A stretch of DNA of 64,000 nt from Bursaphelenchus xylophilus (GCA_904066235.2 CAJFCV020000003.1:806001-870000), one strand, 5' to 3'. Positions 1 to 11,711 are shown, counted from the first letter of the stretch. A program made the numbers and translations. The notes: generated by a model not told the origin, from the letters alone.

Positions 1-500
1 CAAAGAATATTGTAGAACAAAGATGTCTCCCGCCGATTGAGTTTCGTCCAAAGGAAGCGTCGCGACATGGCGATATCAACAAAAAATAAAAGAATTCCTA
101 AAAATAAAAATAGAAAATATTTTTCGGTCTAAAAACCTCGCGAGAGATTCTCATTTTGTTCGAATTCAACCGGTAATGGGTGGGCGACTAACCGTGATGA
201 AGAAGCCTCTTCTAAACCTGTTGCATTGCCTTCGCAACGTCGAGGGAAGTAGACGAGGTTTCTGGTGCCCCATCTAGACCACGATGGTTTGGTATACGCA
301 TTAACCAATGGTGCAACAGCTGATAGAAAGGGAATTCTCCGATACGTCTGTGCCTACTGCCGTGCCGTGAACGACAAAAACCGAAGGAATAAAGAAGATG
401 TCACGCATTCGCTTCCATCGTTCGCTTCACCGTTAAAGTAGATATAAACTTAACAAATGAGAGAACGCTATGCGGTCTCAATCAGGAAGCATGTAAAATT
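1..500. other. unassigned sequence, no gene seen
   Basis: I see no open reading frame with family resemblance and no clear RNA gene here. It precedes the TTCGAA-array element. Confidence 0.4.
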
Positions 501-511
501 CAAGAGACTTT

Positions 512-1185
512 TGCAAATGACCGCCTACCGGAAGTTCGAAAAACCCCAAGTTCGACAACCAAAAGTTCGAATGCCGCAAGTTCGAATGCCGCAAGTTCGA
601 ATACTAGAAGTTCGAAAAACCTCAAATTAGAAAAACCAAAAGATCGAAAACCGGAAGTTCGAAATATGAAAATATAAAAAATGCAGAATGAAAAAAAGAA
701 TTAAAACAGAAAAATAGATTTTGTTTATAAAATAGGATAATTTTAACTTAAAGTCTTTGCGATCTCATTCAAAAAAGACGGAACATCGAACTCGGAAAAA
801 CGGGTTACCAAATTACCAATGAAGCAATATGAAGGAAGCAATATCCACCACACAAAGCCACGAATCCCGAGAACGACACAGTTGGATTGGCTCCGTGACG
901 AATCTTGATCAGCTCGACACCACCAACCTCCATCGTAGAGAATGAATGAATGATTGAAGAGGAAGTGTATTTTGCAAAATAATTATATGCAAATTATAAT
1001 TTAAATATTAATTAACTTTTTTTCATTTTTGAACTTTAGTCATTCGAACTTTAGGTTATTCAAAGTTACGGTCATTCGAACATTAGGTAGTTCGAACTGG
1101 AGGTCGTTCGAACTTTAGTCATTCGAACTTTAGGCATTCGAACTTGCGGATTCGAACTTGCGGTATGTCTCCTTTGCGAATGCCA
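512..1185. repeat. element with inverted TTCGAA tandem arrays
   Basis: The left end (about 530-665) is a run of irregular 13-18 bp units ending in AAGTTCGAA. The right end (about 1035-1165) is the inverted counterpart, a run of CATTCGAACTTTAGG-like units. The 350 bp between them has no coding signal, but its borders are also loosely inverted. The arrangement resembles a DNA transposon with subterminal repeats, or a foldback element. Boundaries are approximate. Confidence 0.6.
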
Positions 1186-1394
1186 TGACATTTTTAGCAA
1201 CACAACGTAAAAATGGCTACCTGAACTTTATGTAATGTATTTGATATACCAAGACTATCTGAACTTTATGTATTCGATATATCAAGTTCGACCTTCACGT
1301 TTTTGGTATATAAGAAGGGTGCGTTATATTATTCCAAAAAGTTTCAAACTTACTTCATTTTTAGCCTACATGAAATTTTTGTTTTTTTTTAATC

Positions 1395-1540
1395 TAGGCA
1401 AAAAAAAATTATTTTTTTTTGGCATAGGTGGTTTTTTTTCATGTGGGCAAAAAAAAAATAATTTTTTTTTGGCATAGGTGGTTTTTTTTCATGTGGGCGA
1501 ATTTTTTTTTTTTTGCATAGGTGGTTTTTTTTTTCATACG
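1395..1540. repeat. poly-A/poly-T tandem units in the left palindrome arm
   Basis: Three to four copies of a unit of about 55 bp that reads poly-A, poly-T, then GGCATAGGTGG, poly-T and CATGTGGGC. The inverted equivalents lie at 2775-2925. Confidence 0.8.
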
Positions 1541-1639
1541 TCAGTCTGTCGGGAAAGCAACGGCGGATCGTCGCGCCTCGGAATCGCCCATCATCACTTT
1601 GCGACGGCGAAGTTTGTGATCTCAGAAATTGGAAAGATG

Positions 1640-1830
1640 AAGAAATGGAAGTAGGCTAAAACCGAGATTTTGGCCTAGTTCATGCAGTCGGTGAAGATGT
1701 AGGCCAAAACCGAGATTTTGGCCTAGTTCATGCAGTCGGTGAAGTCGGTGAAGATGTAGGCCAAAACCGAGATTTTGGCCTAGTTCATGCAGTCGGTGAA
1801 GATGTAGGCCAAACCGAGATTTTGGGTTTT
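1640..1830. repeat. tandem repeats with GATTTTGGCCTAG core
   Basis: Three to four direct copies of a unit of about 45-55 bp containing CCGAGATTTTGGCCTAGTT followed by CATGCAGTCGGTGAAGATG. The right arm (2580-2660) has fewer copies, so the array expanded or contracted after the palindrome formed. Confidence 0.8.
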
Positions 1831-3192
1831 GGCCCAGTTGATTAAATCGAAGTTGATTAAATCGAACTAGGCCAAAACCATGATTTTCGCCTACTTCCTA
1901 CCCGCTTGGATGAACTAAGCCAAATCCACGTTTCCGCCCAGATCATAGAAAATCCTAAAACAGGTGGAGTTATATATCCAAAAATTCGCAAAATTTTTCT
2001 GATTCAGAATATGTAAAAATTTGTTGCCTAATTTTGGTTTGAAAGGGTGAAAAATTCCTCAAACCTTTTCTCGCAACACCATGAAAATCCCTTTTTGACC
2101 AAGTTTTTACCAATAAGAAAATAAAAATTCAAAGGATAAATGTGTCTTGCCCACAGCAATTTCGCGTCACGGCACGAAAATAATTATTTGGCATTCTGTT
2201 CAAGAGGCGTCCTTTTACCAAATCAAACGCTTGAAAAAACATTGCGAAATCAACAACTTGTTTACCAATAGGACGGTCAAAAAGGGATTTTCATGGTGTT
2301 GCGAGAAAAGCTTTGAGGAATTTTTGACCCTTACAAACCAAAATTAGGCAGTTAATTTTTACATATTCTGAATCAGAAAAATTTTGCGAATTTTTGGATA
2401 TATAACTCCACCTGTTTTACGATTTTCTATGATCTGGGCGGAAACGTGGATTTGGCTTAGTTCATCCAAGCGGGCAGGAAGTAGGCGAAAATCATGGTTT
2501 TGGCCTAGTTCGATTTAATCAACTTCCATTTAATCAACTAGGCCAAAACCATGATTTCCGCCTAGTTCCTGACCGCTTGCATGAACTAGGCCAAATCTCG
2601 GTTTGGCCTACATCTTCACCGACTGCATGAACTAGGCCAAAATCTCGGTTTTAGCCTACTTCCATTTCTTCATCTTTCCAATTTCTGAGATCACAAACTT
2701 CGCCGTCGCAAAGCGATGATGGGCGATTCCGAGGCGCGACGATCCGCCGTTATTTTCCCGACAGACTGATATGCCAAAAAAAAAAAAAAAATTCGCCCAC
2801 ATGAAAAGAAACCACCTATGCCAAAAAAAAAAAAATTTTTTTTCGCCCACATGAAAAAAAACCACCTATGCCAAAAAAAAAAATTTTTTTTTTCGCCCAC
2901 ATGAAATTTTTTCACCTAGGCAGACCAGATTTTGAAGTAGGCCACAAAATTTCATGTAGGCTAAAAATGAAGTAAGTTTGAAACTTTTTGGAATAATATA
3001 ACGCACCCTTCTTATATCATGACCGTTGACTTCAAAACCAAGGACCCTCCGGAAATGGACTTGACCCTTGCCATTGTAGCGGTAGAGGCTATGCGTAAAT
3101 ATCGCTAAAATGTTGGACTCTACTATATAACAAAGCACGCGCTCGGCCTTCACACATCACTGTCTGGGGCTAGCTTCTTGCCAACATTGAAC

Positions 3193-4437
3193 ATGAGCTG
3201 GCTTCCCGTAACTCTTTTGTCAACATTTGTTCTGCTTTCTTCATCGTAAGCAGCGACAAGCTTGATCCCATACTCAAGCCCTTTTCTAGGCTCTTCTTGC
3301 CAGAGATACCCTCCGACGATGAAGGTGAGTTGTTCGTGGTCATTGTTGTCGGCAAAAGCTCGATATACGAATATCCCGACCATGCGGACGCTTGTCACAC
3401 CTACCAGGTCTTGAAGTCGCGTGGAATCCAAGAGACCATATCATCTTGCTCATGGACAATGTGGTCGTCAACAATCCGAAGTAAGTGCGACGGGCAGCGG
3501 TGTTGCTCCCGGAGGCACAACGCTAACAGTCGGCCGTTTTAGAAACCCATACCCTGGAAAGCTCTACAACCATCCAAGCCTGACGTACAACGTCTATCTC
3601 GGATGCGTGATCGACTACAACACGACTTTTACCCCCGAAACCCTCAAAAACGTGCTTATCGGCAACGATACCACTGGCGGGCCAGTGTTGAAGACGTCGG
3701 AGAAGGACCGAATTTTCTTCTACTTCACCGACCATGGAAGTGATGGCGTGATGTTCCTCCCGGATCATGAGGTCTTTACGACTGCGGACATGGACGACGC
3801 GTTGAGACAGATGACGGAAAAGAAAATGTACAAGGAAATGCTATTCTACATTGATTGTTGTTATGCCGGCAGCATCTTTGAGAAGGTGATACCAAAGTAC
3901 GAAAACATCTTGGTAATCACGTCATCGTCACCTCACCAACCCGCTGCAAATACGTATTGCATCAATGACACGGGGATTTGCTTGGGTGCCGAGTTCTCAG
4001 TGGCTTGGTTGGAATACGATGACACAAACAGCACAAGCGAGCATACGCTGAGAGATCAATTGGAGGTATTGAAAAAACGCACGACTTACAGCAATGTAAG
4101 CGTGTATGGCGACGTCAGCATTCTTGACCGAAAGATCAGCGTCTTCCAAGGAGTGCAGCTGCCGTCGACTCCAGTGGTGAAAATGGATGTGAGCCATTTT
4201 TTTGTACACTAATCGAGTATTAACAACTGCTTGTGTCTAAATAGTAAACTATAGGATGTCCACTACGAGTATGAGACTGTCACAAAACCTGAAATGGCAA
4301 CGTGGAGAGTTGGAAAGATGCTGGAGAGGGCCATTGAAGCTGGTGATCAGCAAGAGGTCGCACGCCTTCAAAGCGAACTCGTGAAACTCCAAAACACACC
4401 TTGGCCAGGCGTAAAGAAAGCGTCCAAGAATCTTTAG
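3193..4437 (+). pseudogene. legumain-like cysteine protease A, frameshifted
   Basis: Family C13 asparaginyl endopeptidase, expected to be secreted or lysosomal. Exons read 3193-3245 (signal peptide), 3290-3480, 3543-4188 and 4255-4437. The first intron is 44 nt and lies just after the signal peptide, as in genes B and C. The catalytic His is in YFTDHGSDG and the Cys in DCCYAGS; both are present. Two oddities are visible. Exon 2 is one base short near 3429: the frame of HADACHTYQ and the frame that gives HIILLMDN before the donor differ by one nucleotide. The last exon stops after about 60 residues, so the C-terminal domain found in B and C is missing. It is either a recent pseudogene, or a real truncated gene with a sequencing error. 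It converges on oac-1. Confidence 0.75.
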
Positions 4438-4505
4438 TGAAACTTGTTTTGTCAACTCTGACTTTCTTTCTGTTTTGAATAAAGAGAACAGCATGCTCCT
4501 ACTCT

Positions 4506-4567
4506 TGACTACAACGCAACGAACGTTACCCCCGAAACCTTCAAAACGTGCTTATCGGCAACAACAA
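4506..4567 (+). pseudogene. legumain exon fragment 3' of oac-1
   Basis: About 60 bp closely matching 3611-3668 of legumain A (shared string ACCCCCGAAACC, then AACGTGCTTATCGGCAAC). It lies just past the 3' end of gene A and 40 bp from the stop codon of oac-1. The same fragment follows oac-2 and oac-3. Confidence 0.75.
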
Positions 4568-4605
4568 CCACAACTTGTTCAGCATCATAATGAATCAACC
4601 ATGTA

Positions 4606-7600
4606 TTAGATCACATTTATTCGCCTGAGATAGCTGATAAAATCATCGGCCATGAAAAAAGAGCCAAACGCGGAAACATGCATATAGTCCCAGTAGATCA
4701 TCACTCCGTTCTCCAAAACAGCATTGCATTTGTCGGTGATGCTGTTGCAGAAGGTCCGACTAAAATCGTATATGCTACATTTGTCGCATTTCAACGTGCT
4801 TATCACCTTGTCAAGGGGCAAGTTGCGTTCGCGAGCCTTCTGAAGAGAATATTTATTTGTCGATGTTCGCTTTACCTTGTATGAAAAATTGAATTTCGAA
4901 GTGTCCTCGTTGGCTCTCTGCGCCTTTTGCAGTATTTCCGCGTTGTAATCGCGGTTGGCCTTGTACTCTGTATACCCCGTGATTATCTTTTTAACGGGCA
5001 GCAAGCTGAGCTGATCGAAAAAGTACTGCATGTCGGTCCGCATATGATTTTTGATGTAATTCTTGTCATCGACGATTCTATGCGTCCTGCAATGGAAACC
5101 GCTGCAGATGCACTCACAAGGGAAGTAGCCCCAAGTGTGACACTCAGACTTTGACGACTGCTCTCCTTACCAATTTGCGCAAATTGCTGTCCGCGGTTTC
5201 ATCCACTAAACTCCGCCGGGCGCCTACCAAAAATACAGTCGAAAAAATGGGCGTCGCACTTGGGACACACTTGCTTCGGAAAACCCTTACGCATATCGAA
5301 TAACCAGAAGATCTATGGGACGGCCAAAGTTCTTGACAATGTTCAAAAAATGTCTCGAATGATCGCCCTCATAATCTTGCTGGAAAGGAACTGTTGCGGC
5401 GGTAAGCACAAGGGTCAAACGTTTGTAATGGCTACGAAATCTTGGCCACAACCCGTAATACAAGTCGGCAATTATGCTGTTGCCAATCAAAAGGACTTCT
5501 AGATCACCTGTTCCCTAAAAGTTTATATTTATCATCAATTCAACTATCAGTCTGTCGAGAAAACAATGAGCACATTGTTGCTGAGCCGATCTGGTCGCTG
5601 AAGTGAAAGCAATTCGATCTTGCCGCAATGCAATAAGCTTTGCGTTTTTCGATGCGACAGAGTGTTTGTTATTTTGCCGGCAGACTGATAGCTGGATTTA
5701 CCTCAACCTGGTGCGAAATTTTTATCGCCTTCGTTTCGTTGTTCTTCACTCTATGCCCAGAGGCAAAATGAAAGCAGAAGTCGTGGAGTCGGCCATTATA
5801 ATCAGCCAACTGTGTGTTTGTCATGTTGAGTTGGTCCATGTGTTCATAGTCGAAGAGGCGACTCATCAGGAACTCCTCATGTTTCGTTATATTATCTGTA
5901 TAGTGTTCGTGGGGCGCGGATACTTGAGGCTGCTGGACGTTGCTGTTGAAGGAAATAGTTGCCGCCAAGCACATGTACAACGCGACGATAAGCAGAAACA
6001 GCTTTGCTTTACAGTTTATTGATGGATTTAATTTTTTAAAAGAGCTTTCTACCAAAACACTTAGCAGAAAGCATGCTTGAAGAATGAGGATTCCATCTGA
6101 AAAGGCAGAAAGATATTGTCGATGAGTCAATCGTAGACATGACCCGGGCCGGGCCGGCCCGTGCCGGACCGGGGCTGGGCCGAAATTTCGGTCAATTTCG
6201 GTCTGCGAGCCAAGATTTTCGGCCCGGCCCGTCAGCCTGAAGGGTTCCGGCCGGCCCGGCTCGTTTCAAATTTCAGTTGGCCCAGCCCGTTTCAAATTTA
6301 CTTCGGCCCGGCCCGGGCCGGCCCATTGAAACAATAGTCTTCCCAAGTATAATACCTAATTCAATACGCCAAATAAATTCCTTACCGTGAATCGAGGTTG
6401 TGCTACTGTTAGCTGTATACTTAAAGAAAACCAACGCGGGCCAGTGTACCAAATACAGCGAGTACGAAATGTTGCCAACGTATACGAACACTTGATTCTC
6501 CAAAAAACTTTTTCCGCCTGTTGCAAGCAATACGCCAGCCGTGACCGTCGCCGCTAGTCGATGGATCCACACGAAATTTGAGACGCGAATTTGCAACAAA
6601 ATAATTAGCAGAGCGCAGAAGAGTGTTTTGAGGTTGCTGCCGTGTTCCGAGCAAGGGGAATGGATTGACAAGGCCGACAAGTCGTGTTTTTCGCCTATTT
6701 TATCCGAAGAAATTTTCGAATATTGTGGCGGAGCCTTCTTCTTGAAGTAATGGACAATAAATCCAATGCAGAATTGCCATACTCGGCACAGTGTGTTCAT
6801 GTGGACCACGTTTAGATCTAGAATGTTACGAAATCATGTATCAATTGCAGCAAAAGGCGAAAGGTCTTCTGTTATCAGTTTGCAAGGATAATAATGAGCA
6901 TTCTGTCGCAACGAAACTCGCATTGCCTCCGAGAAAATTAATTGTGTCAAGGCAGAATCGAAAAATTTTGAACCTGAAGTCTTTTTAAGGGTACACTAGG
7001 GAGTGCTTGTAGGGGCATTTACAGCCGTTTTTAATACACTGCCGCGTTTTAAACGGGTGTCATCGTGACACATTTTCGGGACTAGGCTAGGCGCCGCAAT
7101 TCGCGCCCTGTGATTTCACAGATTTGACAAATTTTTTGTTACCAAAATTTTTTTTATCTATTTTTTGTTCTCCTGGCTTTTAATTATGATTACGACTGTA
7201 TTTTACAGCCTTCGCGTGTTTTTTGCTACTTGCGGGGAGTCTGCGATGTTTTGCATCGTGGATTTTTGTTGATTTTTTGCTTGACTAGCAGTTGTTTTTT
7301 TATAGATCTTGCGCTAGCATTGGCTATTTTGACATTCCAAAAAAAATCAATATGATCAAATAGACGGTTTCGTCTTCAGAACTAGCTGAATTCAACCAAT
7401 AACTCTTAAAAATACCTAGTAAAATATACGAAAATATCTGAACTTGCAGTTCAGTAAAAATTTCCCATTTCGCAAAAATGTGTCCTTTCTCCCCTCTGGT
7501 CGAATTTAGTCAAAAGGTAACTTTGACTAAATCCACAGGGTTCGGACAGACTAGGCGCACAGTGCGCAAACCAAAAGAGCAAAATGCAAAGTTGGGCGTT

Positions 7601-8545
7601 TTTGTGCACAGCGCAGACCGCGACAATATTTCCATGCACTTTATGGAAATACCAATAGATTTCCGCAATAAAAAGTTACAAGCACTAAAACTATGTTAAC
7701 TCCAACATTGGCTGAGCGCTTGCAACAAAAAGCTGCACGCTCCAATTGCCGTCAAGACGGCTGTTCCGGCACGTGGCTACACTTCGATACAAAGTGCGAA
7801 ATTGCGGGTTCTTGTGCACAGTGCAGACCGCGACAAAATTTCCATGCACTTTACAGAAATACCAATAGATTTCCATAATAAAAAAATGCACTAAACATAT
7901 GTTAACACCAACCTGTGCTGACCGCTTGCAACAAAAAGCTGCACGCTCCAATTGCCGTCAAAACGGCTGTTCCCGCACGTGGCTTCCAACTGTCCGCCTT
8001 TTTGCACAAGAAATACAACAACGGCACAAACAGATAAAACTGTAGCTCCACCGACAACGACCATGTATGCAGAAAAACAGGATACTGATTATTCGTGTCA
8101 AAGTAGCCATGTTTCGGAAGGTTGAAGATGTTTGAGGCGAATAAAGCCGCCGTAAGCGATTCGGTCACAGTTTTTTGGATGTATTGATAGTCAAAAATAT
8201 GTAGAGCCCAAGCTGTTGTGCATGTCACGATGAACAAATATGTCGGGACAATCCGTTTAACCCTTCGGAAATAAAAATTTTGAATCGACTCGGCCGAAAA
8301 AGCGGCCGAATCCATCAACATATGCATTAAAAATCCAGAAATCACGAAGAATCTGAAACGGTATGCCAAAGAAATATATACTAGTATTTTCATAAAGTAC
8401 GTACACATTTTTCGCCTTTTTTTGCAAGCTGAATCACTTACACGTCCACTCCAAGATATCCCGCCGGAAAGTGCTGAGGCCACACATGAAAACAGAGGAC
8501 ATAAAATATGGCAACACTGCGGAGTCCTTGAATGTCCAAAAACAT
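4606..8545 (-). CDS. acyltransferase-3 / SGNH membrane protein, oac-1
   Basis: Probable O-acyltransferase of the nematode oac/nrf-6 family: an integral membrane acyltransferase-3 domain followed by an SGNH hydrolase-like domain. Exons: 8442-8545, 7913-8352, 6386-6817, 5702-6096, an exon starting at 5514 and ending near 5288, and a last exon from about 5158 to the stop at 4606. The start ATG (8545) gives DIQGLR, then FHVWP, GYLGVD and FFVISGF, the usual N-terminal block. RRVKRIVPTYLF and HTWSLSVELQFYLF follow in exon 2, and ISYSLYLVHWPAL in exon 3. The SGNH part has IGNS (nucleophile Ser) in exon 5 and WDYMH (Asp-His) in the last exon. I could not settle the splice between the last two exons. 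There is no NRF domain. Intron 4 holds a MITE, intron 3 a GC-rich repeat. Confidence 0.85.
5546..5690. mobile_element. MITE, GGGAAAATAATG family (M1), oac-1 intron 4
   Basis: About 145 bp between inverted ends TATCAGTCTGTCGAGAAAAC and a degraded CCGGCAGACTGATA. Orthologous copies occupy the same intron of oac-2 and oac-3, so insertion came before the duplications. Confidence 0.8.
6135..6325. repeat. GC-rich GGCCCGG repeat in oac-1 intron 3
   Basis: About 190 bp built of GGGCCGGCCC-like words, very different in base composition from the surrounding AT-rich DNA. Related longer blocks occupy the same intron in oac-2 and oac-3. Confidence 0.8.
6871..6985. mobile_element. M1 MITE fragment, oac-1 intron 2
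   Basis: Starts ATCAGTTTGCAAGGATAATA and continues with the CGCATTGCCTCCGAGAAAAT interior of M1, but lacks the far end. A fuller copy is in oac-3 at 19110-19268. Confidence 0.6.
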
Positions 8546-9010
8546 ATCCCAACAATTCCAATTAATTTTAACTGCAGCGAATCCGTGCTTTTTATACATT
8601 CGGTGTTTAACTTCTATTTATCAGCTCATTGAATCACCGGAGGAAGTTATCTTGGAAGTTCATCATATTAAATTATCCAAATTAAACATCTTGCGAGAAA
8701 GATGAAAAACACCGGACGTTTTATTTGACGTATTTATCTGGTTCTGCAGGATGACGTGTTTCCTGAAGGCAGAAGTCGAGTTTTCTGCTGTTGCTAATTT
8801 TTTCAAGGTCCGCTGACTTTTTGATGACCAATGCACGTCAAGAAAAAAGAGAAGAAAAACGGCCCCAGTGGCACCAAAACCATTTTTTTGGCATTTTTTA
8901 GACTGTGAAAATTCTTTTTCTGTCAAAATGTTTGCAATGTTTTGACATAAAGACATGCAGTAAATCGCAAGATATTGATATTAATAGAAGGTTTGAGAGT
9001 TTCTTAAGGT
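8546..9010 (-). other. conserved 5' region of oac-1 with small ORF
   Basis: An open frame at 8663-8956 (minus) containing FLLFFLDVH and GVFHLSRK is conserved upstream of oac-2 (15298-15606) and partly oac-3. It could be an upstream coding exon or a conserved leader. The predicted start at DIQGLR gives a complete domain without it, and an in-frame connection was not found. Confidence 0.35.
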
Positions 9011-9014
9011 AATA

Positions 9015-9660
9015 TTAGGTTGTCCCATAAATTGTGTCCCTCTTCGAGAGGGGCAAAATCAAACGTCTATAAAAAACGTAAGCACCAGCCAAATTTTGCA
9101 GTGTTACTACCATTTTGTAGCTGTGATCTCAGGCTTTCGTTTAATGTATCGCATGCCATATTTGGAAGAAATTACAGTAATTTAGCGCCAATTCAAAGTT
9201 GTGGAAAAAAGGTAGATTCGTGCCATCAACTTGTGTGAGCAAAAACAGGGTGCTCAGGTTTCAGAAGCTACACGAAATATCAACACCATGTTCAGCCAGT
9301 GTGCTGTGAGTCCGGTAACGGTGAAACGATGGTTTTAAAAAATTCGACCTGGCCGCGAGGACCCCTGAGACAAAGTGCGTCCATTCAGCTTTGCGAATTT
9401 ACCCTGAGGTCATTGGTAGACAAAAATCTTGAAATCAACATTCGACGCCTTTCTGGGATCGTGGTGGTGTCATAATTCTCAACGGTTAACAGTTCGATGC
9501 CGATAGTTTCAAGAAAAAGCTCGACAAAAATGTAAGATTTCTCTTTTTGTGCCCAGTTTAGGGATGAATCGCCACGTGGTGTTGTGTGAGACATCCTAGC
9601 GGACGTTGTAAAGAAGAAATCGGGAAATTTTATAGTCGAAAAATGCACTTGTCGGTTCAT
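9015..9660 (+). mobile_element. decayed mariner-family transposon, 5' part
   Basis: Begins after a TA with TTAGGTTGTCCCATAAATTG, a typical mariner inverted repeat. Downstream broken frames read TLRSLVDKNLEINIRRLS, the helix-turn-helix spacer segment of mariner transposases, preceded by a remnant with VTVKRWF. There are many stops and frame changes. The 3' end and catalytic DD(D/E) half are missing, apparently displaced by the ORF region that follows. Confidence 0.75.
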
Positions 9661-9679
9661 TATTGCATCATTTTGCAGG

Positions 9680-11402
9680 AACTGATGGAGAAATGCAAGA
9701 AAGGACTGGAGAAAGCGCGAGAAAAGCCGAACCAGGAGAAGCAGATGAAGATAAAGTTAGCTGAGAGCAGGAGGAACATCGCAAGACAGCCATCTGAAGT
9801 TGAAGTCCTCAAGAATCAACTTGTTCAACTTACGCAAGAAGTGACGCAGTTGCGTCTACGATCGTCTGAAGTTGAAGTCCTCAAGAATCAACTTGTTCAA
9901 CTTACACAGGAAATGACGCAGTTGCGTCTGCAGAACAGTTGGAGAAGAAGTTGGATAAGGCCGAAAGGGCGTTGGCTTTCAGCTCGCCCAGGAAGAGGAA
10001 GAAGATAGACGAGCTAGGCGTGAAACAGAAGGCTGAAAGAATCGCCAGATTGGAAAAACATATTGGAGAAAGCATGGAGATACGGCCGAAGACCCCTGAA
10101 AATGACGTCGAGGTGGCCCTCTTCATAAAAAATGCCTACCGGTTGACGGAATTTCAGTACAAGGGGCTACAGAAGTTCGCGGTCAACTGGTCTCCCCTTC
10201 ACCACGTCAAACAACGGGAGAAGGATCTCATAGAGGCAGCTGGTGGGTTGGACACCACGGAAGCTTCGGTGGGATGGACCAATCCGGCAATGGCATTTGG
10301 ACTGTATGTTCAACGTCTGGTGGAAACGGCCTGGTCTACCAGGATGCCTGACGCTGTGGATGTCGTGATCGTGGCCGATGGTGGAGGAGATGGAGCCGCG
10401 AACATGGTCAAAATGGGTCTGTTCATACCCACTGGAGTCCCAGCTCCTCAGAGCCCCTTCAATGTGCTTCTGCTGAGCGCGTACACGGGTAAGGAAAGTC
10501 GGGAGAACTTGATCACATTCTGTGAGAAAGGCCTCGACTTCCTGAACCGTTTGTGCAAGGACAAGAAGTTTGCGGTTGCCGGCCGCCGAAATGCATGCCG
10601 GGTCTTGCTTTGCAGTGATTTGAAGGTGGTACCTCTCATCCTGGGTATAAAGGCGGCTGGAGCAACCCAATTCTGTCTCAACTGTACCGTGGAGCGTGCA
10701 GAGCACAAGAGGGCGATGACGACGGACGCTGGGAAGAGGACTTACAGAGATCCTCTGGTAAGTCTTCTGCAGGAAGATGTAGTGTGTCCCCCACTACATT
10801 GCCTCCAGGGGTTGACAAACTCATTGGCAGAGGAGATGAAGAAGGACAACCCGGATGAATGGAAGGCCGTGTGCGATGACCTGAACATTGCACTCTCCCA
10901 TCTATCCAAATTGATGCTGAACGGCAGAGATGGGAGAAGACTGGTCAAGAGCTTAGCTGAAAATGGCAACCCACAATTTGCCATATTCAGCGACGTTTTT
11001 TCATCTTTGGACAGGATTTATGAATGGGCAACAATTGATGTCCATGGTCAAGATAACTTCACGAAGGCTGGCATTGAACGGGACATTCTTCTGCTGTCAA
11101 ACGCGTGGAGACACAGTGGACTTCGTGCGATAAACAAGTTGCACCTCCTTGAAGCCCACGTTGCCGACTTCGTCACATTACATGGTTCGTGGGGGCTATA
11201 CGGAGAACAAGGCCTGGAAAGCTTGCACCACATTGGCAACGTCGCGTCAGCTCGATGTTTCGGAAAGAATTCCGAAGTCAAGGCCAAGTTCTTCAAATCC
11301 CAATTTTTTCGATGCTTTCGCGCCGTTATCACACATAAATTGTTTTTTATTCGAATTTTGGAATCATTGTTCCTTTTTATTTGTAGAGGTTTCAGCGTAT
11401 AA
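9680..11402 (+). pseudogene. transposase-derived protein with coiled coil, frameshifted
   Basis: I do not know a name for this family. The N-terminal part (from about 9680, after a TTTTGCAG acceptor) is a heptad coiled coil containing a tandem duplication of about 75 bp (SEVEVLKNQLVQL twice). At about 9930 the frame shifts by one and continues for 480 residues. That part has features of DDE transposases with an inserted zinc region: ADGGGDG (possible first Asp), CSDLK followed about 20 residues later by CLNC, CPPLHCLQGL, and HGSWGLYGEQGLESLHH with a candidate catalytic Glu. The order recalls RAG1/Transib-like enzymes, but that is only inference. The C-terminus after 11330 is low quality and AT-rich. 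GC content and codon use differ from the oac genes on both sides, which suggests insertion. Confidence 0.55.
9789..9932 (+). repeat. tandem duplication in coiled coil
   Basis: Two copies of about 70-75 bp (near 9789 and 9864), nearly identical, each coding SEVEVLKNQLVQLTQE. It extends the heptad repeat without breaking the frame. Confidence 0.9.
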
Positions 11403-11711
11403 AACGTCAAAAACATTTTCGCGCGAATTTCTCTATTTCCACTTTTTCCGTGGCGTGCGGAGGAGCATGAAAGGGTCGACCGTCCACCGAGCTTGAGAGT
11501 CCAATTGAATGAATGTGAGCCACCGTTCAGAGCGAAGTCGAGCGGTCGGAACGGATTGCCACGCAAAGCGGTTGGTCATGGAGAACTCGGGGTATCGGTC
11601 GGGACCAGCTTGACTTGACGAACCATCGGGGTGCCGATGGTCCTAATGTCTCTCATCTACGTATAAATTAATGTTTATCGCGGTTTAATCACGTCTCTGC
11701 AGGTTGAGAGT

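Larger units (their letters stand above)
1303..3019. repeat. 1.7 kb palindromic (foldback) element
   Basis: The left end TATAAGAAGGGTGCGTTATA (from about 1303) returns inverted at about 2999-3018. The arms match inward for roughly 800 bp, to about 2100 and 2272, leaving a central spacer of about 170 bp. A TA or ATA target duplication is possible. Each arm holds poly-A/poly-T tandem units, a terminal piece of the GGGAAAATAAT MITE family and a 'flanking TTGGCCTA' repeat block. The short ORFs here arise from the low-complexity arms and are not taken as genes. Confidence 0.8.

Noticed and set aside
530..665. CRISPR-like array
   Set aside because: The repeats are short and irregular with no constant spacer, in a eukaryotic genome; it is a transposon-type subterminal array.
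9680..11402. A true RAG1 homologue
   Set aside because: Only the order of acidic residues, CxxC and a Glu motif is similar; without a profile search the name would be overclaimed.
10167..11566. Long minus-strand ORFs opposite the transposase-like frame
   Set aside because: Shadow frames; the plus strand carries the motif order and codon bias.
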